NCBI RefSeq assembly: GCF_000430725.1
Contig: NZ_AUMO01000038.1
Coordinates: forward strand, 105,934 to 169,933
Direction of reading: 5' to 3'
DNA: 64,000 nucleotides
Origin: Azohydromonas australica DSM 1124
Lineage (GTDB): Bacteria > Pseudomonadota > Gammaproteobacteria > Burkholderiales > Burkholderiaceae_C
The position numbers and the translations under genes were made by a program. Positions 25,823-34,652 of the stretch are shown piece by piece; position 1 is the stretch's first letter; every line of letters begins with the position of its first letter. Below the pieces are notes generated by a model. It was not told where the DNA came from, made no database searches, and saw only the letters and a list, made by a program, of their open reading frames with translations.

Positions 25823-27001
25823 ATGAACCGCAATCTCTGGACGCTGGTCGTCCTGCAGGGCCTGTTCCTCACGAACAACGTCACCTTCATCGCCATCAAC
25901 GGGCTGGTGGGCCTGTCGCTCGCGCCCTACGCCTGGATGGCCACGCTGCCGGTCATGGCCTACGTGGTCGGCGGCGCGCTGTGCACCGGCCCGGTCGCCT
26001 GGACGCAGGCGCGCTTCGGCCGCAAGCTGAGCTTTCAGCTGGGGCTGCTGACGGCGCTCGGCTCCACGCTGCTGTGCGCGTATGCGGCCAGCACGCGCAA
26101 CTTCTGGCTCATGTGCTTCGCCACGCTGGTGGCGGGCTACTACCAGGCCAACGGCCAGCTCTACCGCTTCACGGCCGCGGAGTTCGCGGCGCCGGCCGCG
26201 CGCGAGAAGGCGGTGTCGCTGGTGATGGCCGGCGGGCTGATGGGCGCCGTGCTGGGCCCGAACCTGGCGTCGCGCACGCGCGAGCTGGCTGCGCTGCCCT
26301 TCGTCGGCGCGTACCTCGCGCTGGCGCTCGTCGCCTGCCTGGCGCTGGCGCTGCTGGCCACCATCCGCTTTCCGGCGGTGGCGCCGCGCCAGGCCGGCGC
26401 TGATGCCGGTCGCCCGCTGGCCCAGGTCATGCGCCAACCGGTCTTCATCGTGGCCGCGGGTGCCAGCGCGCTGAGCTACGGCGTCATGAACCTGCTGATG
26501 TCGGCCACGCCGCTGGCCATGCAGCAGTGCGGCCTGCCGTTCTCCGACGCCGCCTTCGTGCTGGAGTGGCACGTCATCGGCATGTTCGCGCCGGGCTTTG
26601 TCACCGGGCACCTGATCCGCCGCTTCGGCGTGCTGAGCGTGATGGGCGCCGGCGTGGCGCTGTACGCGGCCTGCATCGCCATCGCGCTCTCCGGCGTCGA
26701 GCTGCACCACTTCTCGGTGGCGCTGTTCCTGCTGGGCGTGGGCTGGAACTTCCTGTTCACCGGCGGCACGACGCTGTCGCTGTCCGCCTACACGGCGCAG
26801 GAGAAGGACCGGGCCCAGGGCGCCATCAACTTCATCATGTTCGCCGTCATGGCGCTGAGCTCCTTCAGCTCGGGCGCGCTGGTCAGCGCGAGCCAGGGCT
26901 GGAGCTGGCTGAACCTGGGCTCCGTGGTGCCGGTGCTGCTGATGGGCGCGGGCCTGGGCTGGCTGGCACTGCACCGGCGCTCGGCGGCGGCTGCCGCCTG
27001 A
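25823..27001 (+). CDS. MFS transporter
   Basis: This is an inner-membrane permease of 392 residues with 12 predicted helices. The first cytoplasmic loop shows the degenerate MFS motif ARFGRKLSFQLG (about residues 66-77). The relative lack of charged residues in the helices fits the uptake/efflux members with short loops. It follows the dehydrogenase remnant by 62 bp and converges on a LysR gene with a 25-bp gap. No substrate can be named. Confidence 0.82.
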   Translation: MNRNLWTLVVLQGLFLTNNVTFIAINGLVGLSLAPYAWMATLPVMAYVVGGALCTGPVAWTQARFGRKLSFQLGLLTALGSTLLCAYAASTRNFWLMCFATLVAGYYQANGQLYRFTAAEFAAPAAREKAVSLVMAGGLMGAVLGPNLASRTRELAALPFVGAYLALALVACLALALLATIRFPAVAPRQAGADAGRPLAQVMRQPVFIVAAGASALSYGVMNLLMSATPLAMQQCGLPFSDAAFVLEWHVIGMFAPGFVTGHLIRRFGVLSVMGAGVALYAACIAIALSGVELHHFSVALFLLGVGWNFLFTGGTTLSLSAYTAQEKDRAQGAINFIMFAVMALSSFSSGALVSASQGWSWLNLGSVVPVLLMGAGLGWLALHRRSAAAAA

Positions 27002-27026
27002 CGGGCCTGGGAGCCGGTCGTCCGGC

Positions 27027-27944
27027 TCAGGCGTGAGCCCGCCGCAGCGCTTCCACGAAGGTCGTGGACAGCCGGGACGGGCGCGGCGAGCGACGCAGAA
27101 CGGCCACGAACTGCAGCTCGTACATGCACTCGGGATGCTCGACGCGCCGTATCAGGCCCTCGCGGACGAACGCTGCCGCGTAGTGGTCGGGCAGGAAGCC
27201 GATGTAGCAGCCCGACAGGATCAGCGTGAGGACGGCCTCCTGGTCGCTGACGGCCGCCTTCCGCCGCAGCCGGAAACGGTGCGTCGCATCCATGTTGGGC
27301 GAGTGGAAGGCCAGGCCCGCGTAGTCGTAATCCTGAAGCTCCTGCCAGCGGAGATCCTGGTGGCGCATGCCGAACAGCGGGTGCTGCCGGCCGCAGTAGA
27401 GGTACATCGTCTCGCCGAACAGCTCGATGTACTCCAGGCTCTCCGAGCGGCGGTGCTCCGGCACGATGCCCACCTGCAGCCGCCCGTCGATGACGCCGGA
27501 CTCGATCTCGTTGAGGGTGCCGGCCCTCACGTCCAGCAGCGCCTCGGGCGCCGCACGCCGGAAATCCCGGATGGCCTCGCCGATGTGGGCCTGCGGGTTG
27601 GTGACGGTCTTGTCGAACAGGCCGATGGACAGCGTCCCCACCAGCTCGGCGTGCAGGTCCCGCACGTCGGTGCGGAACGCGTCCATGGCTTCCAGCAGGC
27701 GCAGGGCGCCGTCGTAGACGCGCTGCCCGTCGGCCGTCAGCGAGAAGCCGGCCCGGCCGCGGCGGCACAGCACCAGCCCCAGCCGCGCTTCCAGGTCCTT
27801 GAGATGGCGGCTGACCGTCGAGAGCCCGATGTTGAGCTCCAGCTCGGCGGCGCCCAGGCCGCCGCACTCGACGACCGCCTTGAAGATGCGCAGCAGCCGG
27901 ATCTCCGTGTCGCTGACCTGTCCCAGCAATGCTTTCTTGACCAT
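27027..27944 (-). CDS. LysR-family regulator divergent from the omega-aminotransferase
   Basis: This is a regulator of 305 residues. The wHTH covers about residues 10-72 (KAVVECGGLGAAELELNIGLSTVSRHLKDLE) and the effector domain the rest. The gene diverges from the class III aminotransferase across about 113 bp, so it probably controls that gene. The gap is A/T-rich around 27975-27995 and could hold the promoter, but no clear LysR palindrome stands out. Confidence 0.87.
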   Translation of the reverse strand: MVKKALLGQVSDTEIRLLRIFKAVVECGGLGAAELELNIGLSTVSRHLKDLEARLGLVLCRRGRAGFSLTADGQRVYDGALRLLEAMDAFRTDVRDLHAELVGTLSIGLFDKTVTNPQAHIGEAIRDFRRAAPEALLDVRAGTLNEIESGVIDGRLQVGIVPEHRRSESLEYIELFGETMYLYCGRQHPLFGMRHQDLRWQELQDYDYAGLAFHSPNMDATHRFRLRRKAAVSDQEAVLTLILSGCYIGFLPDHYAAAFVREGLIRRVEHPECMYELQFVAVLRRSPRPSRLSTTFVEALRRAHA

Positions 27945-28057
27945 TCACTTTCACTGCAACGCAAGCGAGCTGCGAAAGAATGTAATTTATTGGAACTGAT
28001 GCGCTTTCCAGAATGAGGCCCAGCAAAACACCAAGGCGGCCTCTGGGCCTCTTCACC

Positions 28058-29404
28058 ATGGATCTCAGCGACCTGTCCCGATCCGCGCTGCTGCCCACGC
28101 AAGCGCAGCTCGATGCCCACTGGATGCCCTTCACCGGCAACCGCCAGTTCAAGAAGGACCCGCGCATCCTCGTGGAGGCCAAGGGCTGCCATTACCAAGA
28201 CGCCCACGGCCGCCAGATCTTCGACGGCCTCTCAGGGCTGTGGACCTGTGGCCTGGGCCACGCCCGCAGCGAGATCGTCGAGGCCGTCTCGCGCCAGGTC
28301 GCCAAGCTGGACTACGCGCCGCCGTTCCAGTTCGGCCAGCCGCTGGCCTTCGAGCTGGCCGAGCGCATCACCTCGCTGATGCCAGTCGGGCTGGACCACG
28401 TCTTCTTCGTCGGCTCGGGCTCCGAGGCGGCCGACACCTCGCTGAAGATGGCGCGCGCCTACTGGCGGCTCAAGGGCCAGCCCTCCAAGACGCGCCTCAT
28501 CGGCCGCGCCAAGGGCTACCACGGCGTGAACTTCGGCGGCATCAGCGTGGGCGGCATCGGGGGCAACCGCAAGCTCTTCGGCGAGGCGCTGCAGGCCGAC
28601 CACCTGCCGCACACCCTGCTGGCGGGCAACGCCTTCAGCCGCGGCCTGCCCAAGAACGGCCGGGAGCTCGCTGACGAACTGCTGGAGCTGATCGCGCTGC
28701 ACGACGCGTCCAACATCGCCGCTGTCATCGTGGAGCCGTTCTCGGGCTCGGCCGGCGTCATCGTGCCGCCCGAGGGCTACCTGCAGCGGCTGCGTGAGAT
28801 CTGCACGCAGCACGGCATCCTGCTGATCTTCGACGAGGTGATCACGGGCTTCGGCCGCGCTGGCGCCTGGACGGGCGCGGAGGCCTTCGGCGTGACGCCG
28901 GACATCCTCAATTTCGCCAAGCAGGTGACCAACGGCGTCATCCCGATGGGCGGCGTGGTGGCCAAGGCCGAGATCTACCAAGCCTTCATGGACGCCGCGG
29001 GCGCCGACTACAACGTCGAGTTCCCGCACGGCTACACCTACTCGGCGCACCCGGTGGCTTGCGCCGCCGCGCTGGCCACGCTGGACGTGCTGCAGAAGGA
29101 AGACATGCCCGGCCACGTGCGGAACCTGGCGCCGTACTTCGAGTCGGCGGTGCACAGCCTGCGCGGCTCAAAGCACGTGCTGGACATCCGCAATTTCGGG
29201 CTCGCTGCCGGCCTGACCATCGCCGCCCTGCCGGGCGAGCCGGCACGCCGGCCCTTCGAGATCGGCATGCGCTGCTGGGAGAAAGGTTTCTACGTGCGCT
29301 TCGGCGGCGACACGATCCAGCTCGCGCCGCCCTTCATCACGAGCACCGCGCAGATCGACGCGCTGGTGGAGGCGCTTTCCGACGCCCTTGCGCAGCAGCC
29401 CTGA
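28058..29404 (+). CDS. omega-amino acid:pyruvate aminotransferase (beta-alanine type, class III)
   Basis: This is a PLP enzyme of 448 residues that transfers the amino group of beta-alanine or a related omega-amino acid to pyruvate. LDAHWMPFTGNRQFKKDPR near the N-terminus is the family opening. LWTCGLGHAR, VGSGSEAADTSLKMAR, the IFDEVITGFGRAG metal/PLP loop with Asp, and the PLP lysine in NFAKQVTNG (about residue 288) are all present. The ATG at 28058 gives the common family length; an ATG at 28013 would add 15 residues. It may supply the BauA function. Confidence 0.9.
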   Translation: MDLSDLSRSALLPTQAQLDAHWMPFTGNRQFKKDPRILVEAKGCHYQDAHGRQIFDGLSGLWTCGLGHARSEIVEAVSRQVAKLDYAPPFQFGQPLAFELAERITSLMPVGLDHVFFVGSGSEAADTSLKMARAYWRLKGQPSKTRLIGRAKGYHGVNFGGISVGGIGGNRKLFGEALQADHLPHTLLAGNAFSRGLPKNGRELADELLELIALHDASNIAAVIVEPFSGSAGVIVPPEGYLQRLREICTQHGILLIFDEVITGFGRAGAWTGAEAFGVTPDILNFAKQVTNGVIPMGGVVAKAEIYQAFMDAAGADYNVEFPHGYTYSAHPVACAAALATLDVLQKEDMPGHVRNLAPYFESAVHSLRGSKHVLDIRNFGLAAGLTIAALPGEPARRPFEIGMRCWEKGFYVRFGGDTIQLAPPFITSTAQIDALVEALSDALAQQP

Positions 29405-29547
29405 GCGCGCTCCTGCCCGATGCACCCGGGGCCGGCCACCTGAAGAGGATTCCCGCCCCGGCTGCCGTGGCGGGCGCCAGGCCGTTCAACCTCCTGGCTT
29501 TGCCTGGCCCAGCGTGCCCGCTGCTGCAACGCCGCAAGGGCCGTTCA

Positions 29548-29567
29548 ATTCCTGCGACCGCAGGAAT
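29548..29567. repeat. 20-bp palindrome, copy 1
   Basis: ATTCCTGCGACCGCAGGAAT forms a perfect 9-bp inverted repeat around ACC-like centre bases, extended to 10 bp by the flanking A and T. It matches 29599-29618 at 17 or 18 of 20 positions. Confidence 0.7.
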
Positions 29568-29598
29568 TCGTCGGTTCATGCCCTGGCTGCGGTGAAAG

Positions 29599-29618
29599 AT
29601 TCCTGCGATCTCAGGAAT
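29599..29618. repeat. 20-bp palindrome, copy 2
   Basis: ATTCCTGCGATCTCAGGAAT has 7-bp arms (8 with flanks) and starts 51 bp after copy 1. The conserved outer arms and the variable centre look like a paired protein site or a small REP-like element. Confidence 0.7.
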
Positions 29619-29766
29619 CAAGGCGCGCCGATACCCCTGAGCCACGGATCGCTGCATGTCGTCGTGGGCGACATGCTGGCTCGCATGTAAAGCGGGGCGC
29701 TGCGGCCGTGCCAGCAAATGATGCTGGCCGGTCTTCCAATATTTACATCGCGCAGCGCGCCTGGCC

Positions 29767-30345
29767 TCAGCGGCCCAGCGAATAAAACTCGGCGTTGGGA
29801 CGCATGTTGGTCACATTGGCCAGCCGATTGGACATGCCGAAGAAAGCCGAAATGCCGGCGATGTCCCAGATGTCTTCCTCGGTGAAGCCCTGGGCCTTGA
29901 GCGTGTCGAAATCGGATTCGCCTACCAGGTGGGCAGATTGCGAAACCTTCATCGCAAAATCCAGCATGGCCTTCTGGCGGTCGGTGATGTCGGCCTTGCG
30001 GTAATTCGTCGCAACCTGGTCCGCGATGAGCGGGTTCTTGGCCCGGATGCGCAGTATGGCCCCGTGCGCGATCACGCAATACTGGCATTGGTTGGCGCCA
30101 CTCGTCGCCACCACGATCATTTCCCGCTCCGCCTTGGACAGGTTGCCGGGCTTGTCCATCAGCGCGTCGTGATAGGCGAAGAATGCGCGGAACTCATCGG
30201 GCCGGTGGGCGAGCGTCAGGAACACGTTGGGAATGAACCCGGATTTTTCCTGGACGGCCAGGATACGCGCCCGAATATCGTCCGGAATGTCCTTCAGCTC
30301 AGGAACGGGAAAACGGCTCACTGGGGCCTGGTTCGCTTGGGTCAT
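29767..30345 (-). CDS. AhpD-like peroxidase-related protein (carboxymuconolactone decarboxylase family)
   Basis: This is a cytoplasmic all-helical protein of 192 residues. The AhpD-type redox centre is seen as NQCQYCVIAHG (Cys-x2-Cys-x3-His, about residues 85-95), preceded by a Glu in the AEREMIVV helix. This group reduces alkyl hydroperoxides through the Cys pair. AGGAG lies upstream of the ATG. It is third in line after acuR and acuI (55-bp gap), suggesting a stress or detoxification role alongside acrylate-type electrophile removal. Confidence 0.85.
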   Translation of the reverse strand: MTQANQAPVSRFPVPELKDIPDDIRARILAVQEKSGFIPNVFLTLAHRPDEFRAFFAYHDALMDKPGNLSKAEREMIVVATSGANQCQYCVIAHGAILRIRAKNPLIADQVATNYRKADITDRQKAMLDFAMKVSQSAHLVGESDFDTLKAQGFTEEDIWDIAGISAFFGMSNRLANVTNMRPNAEFYSLGR

Positions 30346-30400
30346 GCCTCTCTCCTGCGTATGAAAAATAGGTTCTGTCGAGGTACTGCCGGTATTTTCG

Positions 30401-31384
30401 TCATCGATTGACGTCTACGACGATGCGGCCGCGCACTTTGCCCTCGAGCAGTTTGCTGGCCAGCGGAATGGCTTCGTCCAGGCCGACTTCCTGGCTGATG
30501 TTGCCGAGTTTCGCCATATCCAGATCGGTTTCCAGCCGCTGCCACGCCTGCAGCCGGTCGGCACGCGGACACATCACGCTGTCGATGCCGGCCAGGGTGA
30601 CGCCGCGCAGGATGAACGGTGCGACGGTGGCCGGAAGATCCATGCCGGCCGCCAAGCCGCAGGCGGTCACCACGCCCCGGTACTTGGTCGTGGCGCAGAC
30701 GTTGGCGAGCACGTGGCTGCCGGCGACGTCCACGGCGCCGGCCCAGCGTTCCTTGCCCAATGGTTTGCCGGGGGCGGAAAACTGCGAGCGCTCCAGCACT
30801 TCCGTGGCGCCCAGGTCTTTCAGGTATTCGCCATCCTGCGGGCGCCCGGTGAGGGCCACCACCGAGTACCCCAGTTTCGCCAGCACCGCCACGGCGACGC
30901 TGCCGACGCCACCCGCGGCGCCGGTGACCAGGATCTCTCCGTCGGCGGGCTTGACGCCGTGCCTTTCCAAGGCGAGCACGCACAGCATGGCGGTATAGCC
31001 GGCGGTTCCGATCGCCATCGCCTGCTGCGGCGTGAAGCCGGCGGGCAAAGGAATCAGCCAATCGCCGTTGAGCCGCGCCTTTTGCGCCAGTCCGCCCCAG
31101 TGGGTTTCTCCGACACCCCAGCCGTTCAATAAAACACGGTCCCCCGCCTTGTATTGCGCATGAGTGCTTTCCTCGACGGTGCCGACGAGGTCAATGCCGG
31201 GCACCATCGGGAATTTACGCACCACCGGCCCTTTGCCGGTAATGGCCAGGCCATCCTTGTAATTGAGCGTCGAGTGGCTGACGCGAACGGTCACGTCGCC
31301 GGTGGGCAACTGCGCCTCGTCGATGTCCTTGACGGCGGCGCGATAGCCCGCTTCGTCCTTCTCGATCAGGATTCCCTTGAACAT
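30401..31384 (-). CDS. acuI: acrylyl-CoA reductase / YhdH-type quinone oxidoreductase
   Basis: This is an NADPH-dependent MDR enzyme of 327 residues. The opening [13 protein letters not shown], then [17 protein letters not shown] and [10 protein letters not shown], are the AcuI/YhdH hallmark. [16 protein letters not shown] (about residues 151-166) binds NADPH. AcuI reduces toxic acrylyl-CoA to propionyl-CoA. It lacks zinc ligands, as expected. AAGGAG lies 6 bp before the ATG. A copy of the AcuR-type operator lies 19 bp upstream of the ATG. Confidence 0.9.
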   Translation of the reverse strand: MFKGILIEKDEAGYRAAVKDIDEAQLPTGDVTVRVSHSTLNYKDGLAITGKGPVVRKFPMVPGIDLVGTVEESTHAQYKAGDRVLLNGWGVGETHWGGLAQKARLNGDWLIPLPAGFTPQQAMAIGTAGYTAMLCVLALERHGVKPADGEILVTGAAGGVGSVAVAVLAKLGYSVVALTGRPQDGEYLKDLGATEVLERSQFSAPGKPLGKERWAGAVDVAGSHVLANVCATTKYRGVVTACGLAAGMDLPATVAPFILRGVTLAGIDSVMCPRADRLQAWQRLETDLDMAKLGNISQEVGLDEAIPLASKLLEGKVRGRIVVDVNR

Positions 31385-31402
31385 GCAGTTCTCCTTTGGA
31401 CT

Positions 31403-31418
31403 TTAGACCGATCGTCTG
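31403..31418. promoter_or_regulatory. TetR-type operator ahead of acuI
   Basis: TTAGACCGATCGTCTG contains AGAC-N5-GTCT and matches the site ahead of the tetR gene (32083-32098) over 15 bases. It lies between the end of the tetR gene and the acuI ribosome binding site. Confidence 0.65.
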
Positions 31419-31434
31419 GTAAAGAACAAAAAAT

Positions 31435-32073
31435 TCAGCTCGATGGCAAGCTGGCGAAGAAAAACCTGGCAAAGACGTCAAGCGGTGCAGCGCTCCGCTC
31501 CAGCTTGGCACGCAGCACGGCGCCCTCCCAGCCGATCCAGAAGAAAGCCGCGAGTTGTTTGGCGTCGGCTTCGCGGGCCAGTTCGCCCGCTTCCTGGGCC
31601 TCGACCAGGCAGGCGGAGAAACGGGACTGCCAATCCTCGAAGGTTTCCTTGAGCCGGGCGCGGAAGCTTTCAGGCAGTGCGCCCATTTCCTGCCCCAGGT
31701 TTCCAATCAGGCAACCGCGGCGGAATTCGAAACGTGCCATGCCCGCCTTCGCATCGTCAACGAAGGCATGCAAACGGTTCAAGGGAGAAAGTGCCGGGTT
31801 GCAAAGGTGCCTGTCCAGTTTCCGGGCGAAGAATTGGCCGTAGCGCTCAATCAGATTCAGGCCGAAATCTTCCTTGCTGCCGAAGTAGTGATAGAAAGAG
31901 CCTTTGGGAATTCCCACACGGGCCAGAATTTCCTCGATGCCGGTCGCGGAAAACCCCTTTTCGGTCAGCACCTCCAGCCCTGCGCGCAACAGCAGCTCGC
32001 GCGTGTCGGTCACGTCGTCGCGCTGCCGCGGCGGCCTGCCACGGCGTCGGGGAACTTGGACTTGGGCTTCCAT
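31435..32073 (-). CDS. acuR: TetR-family regulator, AcuR-like
   Basis: This is a repressor of 212 residues. The TetR HTH covers about residues 22-70 (DTRELLLRAGLEVLTEKGFS, then GIPKGSFYHYFGSKEDF). A basic N-terminal arm (RRRGRPPRQR) precedes it, as in AcuR. The C-terminal ligand domain has the CLIGNLGQEMG segment of the TetR_C group. In Rhodobacter, AcuR represses acuRI and responds to acrylate. Here the gene lies 50 bp before acuI on the same strand and has a matched operator 10 bp ahead of its own start. Confidence 0.82.
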   Translation of the reverse strand: MEAQVQVPRRRGRPPRQRDDVTDTRELLLRAGLEVLTEKGFSATGIEEILARVGIPKGSFYHYFGSKEDFGLNLIERYGQFFARKLDRHLCNPALSPLNRLHAFVDDAKAGMARFEFRRGCLIGNLGQEMGALPESFRARLKETFEDWQSRFSACLVEAQEAGELAREADAKQLAAFFWIGWEGAVLRAKLERSAAPLDVFARFFFASLPSS

Positions 32074-32082
32074 GACTGGATA

Positions 32083-32098
32083 TTAGACCGATCGTCTA
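32083..32098. promoter_or_regulatory. TetR-type operator ahead of acuR
   Basis: TTAGACCGATCGTCTA holds the perfect inverted repeat TAGAC-N5-GTCTA. It lies 10 bp upstream of the repressor ATG, which suggests autorepression. Confidence 0.7.
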
Positions 32099-32197
32099 GA
32101 AAAAGACAACAAGGCCGCATCAAGGGACGTCAGGCGGTTGTGCGGCTCGGCTCGAAGTGCTGCCGGTCCAGGGAACGGCCGGCCGCGCATCGCGCGG

Positions 32198-33517
32198 CTA
32201 ATCGAGCGCGCGCTGCCTCGACTCGATGTCCACCAGCCGGATCGCCAGGGCCGCTGCCGCCAGGAAGGACGACAGCAGCACGAGGGCCAGCGTGAAGTGG
32301 CTCGCCATGACCGGTGCGACGATGGAGGGGGCGAACAGGCCGCCGAAGCGCGCCATCGCGCCGGCGGTGCCCATGCCGCTGGCCCGCAGGTCCGTCGGGT
32401 AGACCTCGGGCGTGAAGGCGTAAAGCGCTCCCCAGGTGCCCAGCAGCGAGAAGCTCATCAGCAGCGTGGAGCCGATGACGACGGCTGGCGACGGGTCCAG
32501 GCTGTAGAGCAGGCAGCCCACCGCGCTCAACAACAGGAAGCCGATCAGCGTGGGCTTGCGGCCCCAGCGCTCGACGCCGTAGGCCGAGAGCGCGAAGCCC
32601 GGCAGTTGCACGAGCGCCAGCAGGATCAGGAAGACCTGCCCGCGCATGAAGCCGAAGCCCTCGCCCGCCAGCTTCACGGGGAGGTAGACGAAGACGCCGT
32701 AGTACGCAATCGAGATCAGCATCCAGGCGGCCAGCAGGCAGAGGCTGCGGCGCCGGTAGCCGGGCGCGAAGAGCGCCAGCACCGAAGGGCGCTCACGCTG
32801 CTGGGGCTGCAGCGGGCCGATGTCCACGGCCACCCGGTTGGTTGCCGCCACGCGCTGAAGCACCGCGCGCGCCTGGGCCGAGCGCCCGGACCGGTTCAGG
32901 TAGTGCGGCGATTCCGGGATGAAGAAGCGGCAGACCACGCCCACCAGCGCCGGGATGCCGGTCACGAAGAAGATCAGCCGCCAGGCGTCGTCGCCCCGCG
33001 AAACGGCGGCCAGGGCCAGGAGAGCGAGCAGGATCGTGCCGACGGCCCAGAACGACTCCAGCATCACCAGCCAGCGGCCGCGGCGGTCCGCGGGCAGGAA
33101 CTCGGCCATCATCGTGTAGTCCACGGGCAGGGTGCCGCCGACGCCGATGCCGGTGAGAAAGCGCAGCACCAGCAGCCATTGGAAGCTTGGCGCGAAGGCG
33201 GACGCGACACCGCAGGCCGCATCGACGGTCACCGCCATCATCAGCACGGGCCGGCGGCCGATCCGGTCCGCGAGGCGGCCGAACCCGAAGGCGCCAATGA
33301 GCATGCCGATGAAGAACAGCGTCCCGGTCTGCAGCGCCGTGGGCACGGCAAGGCCGAAGGTCGCGGCAATGGAGGGCGCGGTGAAGCCGATCGAGAGCAC
33401 CTGCATCGCATCCGCGAGCCAGACCAGGCCGAAGATGGCGAAGAGCCGGTACTGGAACCGGCCCACGCCGGCCGCCCGGATGCCCTGTTCGACGGTGATG
33501 GCCGGCGCCGCGGGCAT
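32198..33517 (-). CDS. MFS transporter, AAHS/NiaP-like organic acid permease
   Basis: This is an inner-membrane permease of 439 residues with about 12 helices. The loop 2-3 motif GRLADRIGRRPVLMM (about residues 80-94) is intact, and GVGGTLPVDYTMMAEFLP and RGRWLVMLESFWAVG belong to the aromatic acid:H+ symporter and NiaP relatives. GVERWGRKPTLIG repeats the motif in the second half. GGGAG lies 4 bp before the ATG at 33517. The upstream open frame is not conserved. It stands alone; candidate substrates are aromatic or nicotinic acids. Confidence 0.85.
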   Translation of the reverse strand: MPAAPAITVEQGIRAAGVGRFQYRLFAIFGLVWLADAMQVLSIGFTAPSIAATFGLAVPTALQTGTLFFIGMLIGAFGFGRLADRIGRRPVLMMAVTVDAACGVASAFAPSFQWLLVLRFLTGIGVGGTLPVDYTMMAEFLPADRRGRWLVMLESFWAVGTILLALLALAAVSRGDDAWRLIFFVTGIPALVGVVCRFFIPESPHYLNRSGRSAQARAVLQRVAATNRVAVDIGPLQPQQRERPSVLALFAPGYRRRSLCLLAAWMLISIAYYGVFVYLPVKLAGEGFGFMRGQVFLILLALVQLPGFALSAYGVERWGRKPTLIGFLLLSAVGCLLYSLDPSPAVVIGSTLLMSFSLLGTWGALYAFTPEVYPTDLRASGMGTAGAMARFGGLFAPSIVAPVMASHFTLALVLLSSFLAAAALAIRLVDIESRQRALD

Positions 33518-33549
33518 TGATCTCCCGTCTCTGGAAGGCTGCGGTCGGG

Positions 33550-33708
33550 CTAGAACGGGCCTCGTGCCATGGCCGTGCGAATCTTCTGGCGCACGTCCTC
33601 GGGCTGGCACGCCAGCCATTGACGGAAGGCCCGGTGCACGCGCCAGCGGATGTCGAGCAGGCCGACGAAAGCCGTGAGGAGCAGGAAATCTTGCATTTGC
33701 TGCGCCAT
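33550..33708 (-). CDS. short hypothetical protein
   Basis: This 52-residue frame (MAQQMQDFLLLTAFVGLLDI at the start, a basic, tryptophan-containing middle, QPEDVRQKIRTAMARGPF at the end) could be a small amphipathic protein. No good ribosome binding site is seen. The frame also stays open further upstream without conserved features. I do not recognise it. The rest of 33709-33951 holds nothing that I can call. Confidence 0.3.
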   Translation of the reverse strand: MAQQMQDFLLLTAFVGLLDIRWRVHRAFRQWLACQPEDVRQKIRTAMARGPF

Positions 33709-33951
33709 GGGAGCCGAGGTCCGGCACACGAGGCAACCTGGGTGCCATGCCGGCGTGCTCGTTTCGTCCAGTGAAAACTCAGCCTGCGCAAGCCCTTCAC
33801 CGGGGGGCCGGGAGTTGCGGAAGGGGTGCCTCAGGAGCCTGAAGCCGCCCGTATCTTTGCCGGCGCGGACTGAGGGGCTGCCTCCACGCCGGACCACGGC
33901 GGCGGGCGCCAGCTTCATCGGTTCAGCGTCAACCACTTCGAAGGATGAAGC

Positions 33952-34152
33952 ATGACCAACGATGAGTGGGAGCAGCGCCTGGTGCTGGCGGCCACGTTGC
34001 AGGACCAGGGGCGGGACTGTCCGAGCTGCACGGGCACGGGGGGCTGGCCCGGGCTGGGTGGTGGCCGGGGACCGTGGGTCCCGTGCAAAGCCTGCGACGA
34101 GACCGGCCTCAAGGCGGGTATCGGAACGCCGCTCGACAGCGACGTTCCTTGA
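33952..34152 (+). CDS. small zinc-ribbon-like hypothetical protein
   Basis: This 66-residue protein has two DnaJ-style cysteine motifs, DCPSCTGTGGWPG (about residues 22-34) and PCKACDETG (about residues 44-52), linked by a glycine-rich turn. The pair could bind one zinc ion. AAGGATG lies a few bases before the ATG. It is unlike its neighbours and its partner is unknown; the regular cysteine spacing argues for real coding. Confidence 0.55.
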   Translation: MTNDEWEQRLVLAATLQDQGRDCPSCTGTGGWPGLGGGRGPWVPCKACDETGLKAGIGTPLDSDVP

Positions 34153-34171
34153 CCACCATGCCGCGCCTCGC

Positions 34172-34606
34172 TCAGGCGCGGGCCAGGCGGGCGCCGCCGC
34201 GCGCCACGCGCGCATCCAGGCTCAGCGAGCCGGCGCCGAAGGCCGCGGCCAGGAACAGGCCGCCGGCGATGGCCAGGTTCTTCATGAACATGAGCTGCTG
34301 CACGTACGCCTGATCGGCCGGGGCGGACCAGTAGGCGTGGAACAGCACGCCCGCGGCCAGCGTGAAGACGCCCAGCGCCAGCGCCGCCCAGCGCGCCTTG
34401 AAGCCCACCGCCAGCGCCAGGCCGCCGCCCAGCTCCAGCAGCCCCGCGCCCAGCGCCAGCAGCAGGGGCAGCGGCAGCCCCGTGCTGGCGATGTAGTCGG
34501 CGGTGCCCTGCAGGCCGGTGAGCTTGGCGAAGCCCGAGGTGACGAAGATCAGCGCCAGCAGCACGCGGCCGGCGGGGACGAGGAACTTGTTCAGCGAAGC
34601 ATCCAT
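34172..34606 (-). CDS. DoxX-family membrane protein
   Basis: This is an inner-membrane protein of 144 residues with four helices. FLVPAGRVLLALIFVTSGFAKL at the N-terminus is the DoxX start, and the short glycine-rich helices with a conserved Glu (LLELGGGLALAVG) follow. DoxX proteins are linked to thiol and redox stress handling. The gene lies 46 bp after the pirin gene on the same strand. Such pirin-DoxX pairs under a divergent LysR are common in Burkholderiales. Confidence 0.85.
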   Translation of the reverse strand: MDASLNKFLVPAGRVLLALIFVTSGFAKLTGLQGTADYIASTGLPLPLLLALGAGLLELGGGLALAVGFKARWAALALGVFTLAAGVLFHAYWSAPADQAYVQQLMFMKNLAIAGGLFLAAAFGAGSLSLDARVARGGARLARA

Positions 34607-34652
34607 GGCGGTTCTCCTGGAAAACGGGTGAATGGGTGGATGAAGGCGCTGG

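Larger units (their letters stand above)
29405..29766. other. 362-bp convergent intergenic stretch with two palindromes
   Basis: The stretch lies between two converging genes. No convincing coding frame is seen. It holds two similar 20-bp palindromes (29548-29567 and 29599-29618) and a short A/T-rich stretch near 29735-29752, but no stem with a T-tract that would clearly terminate either gene. Confidence 0.6.
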
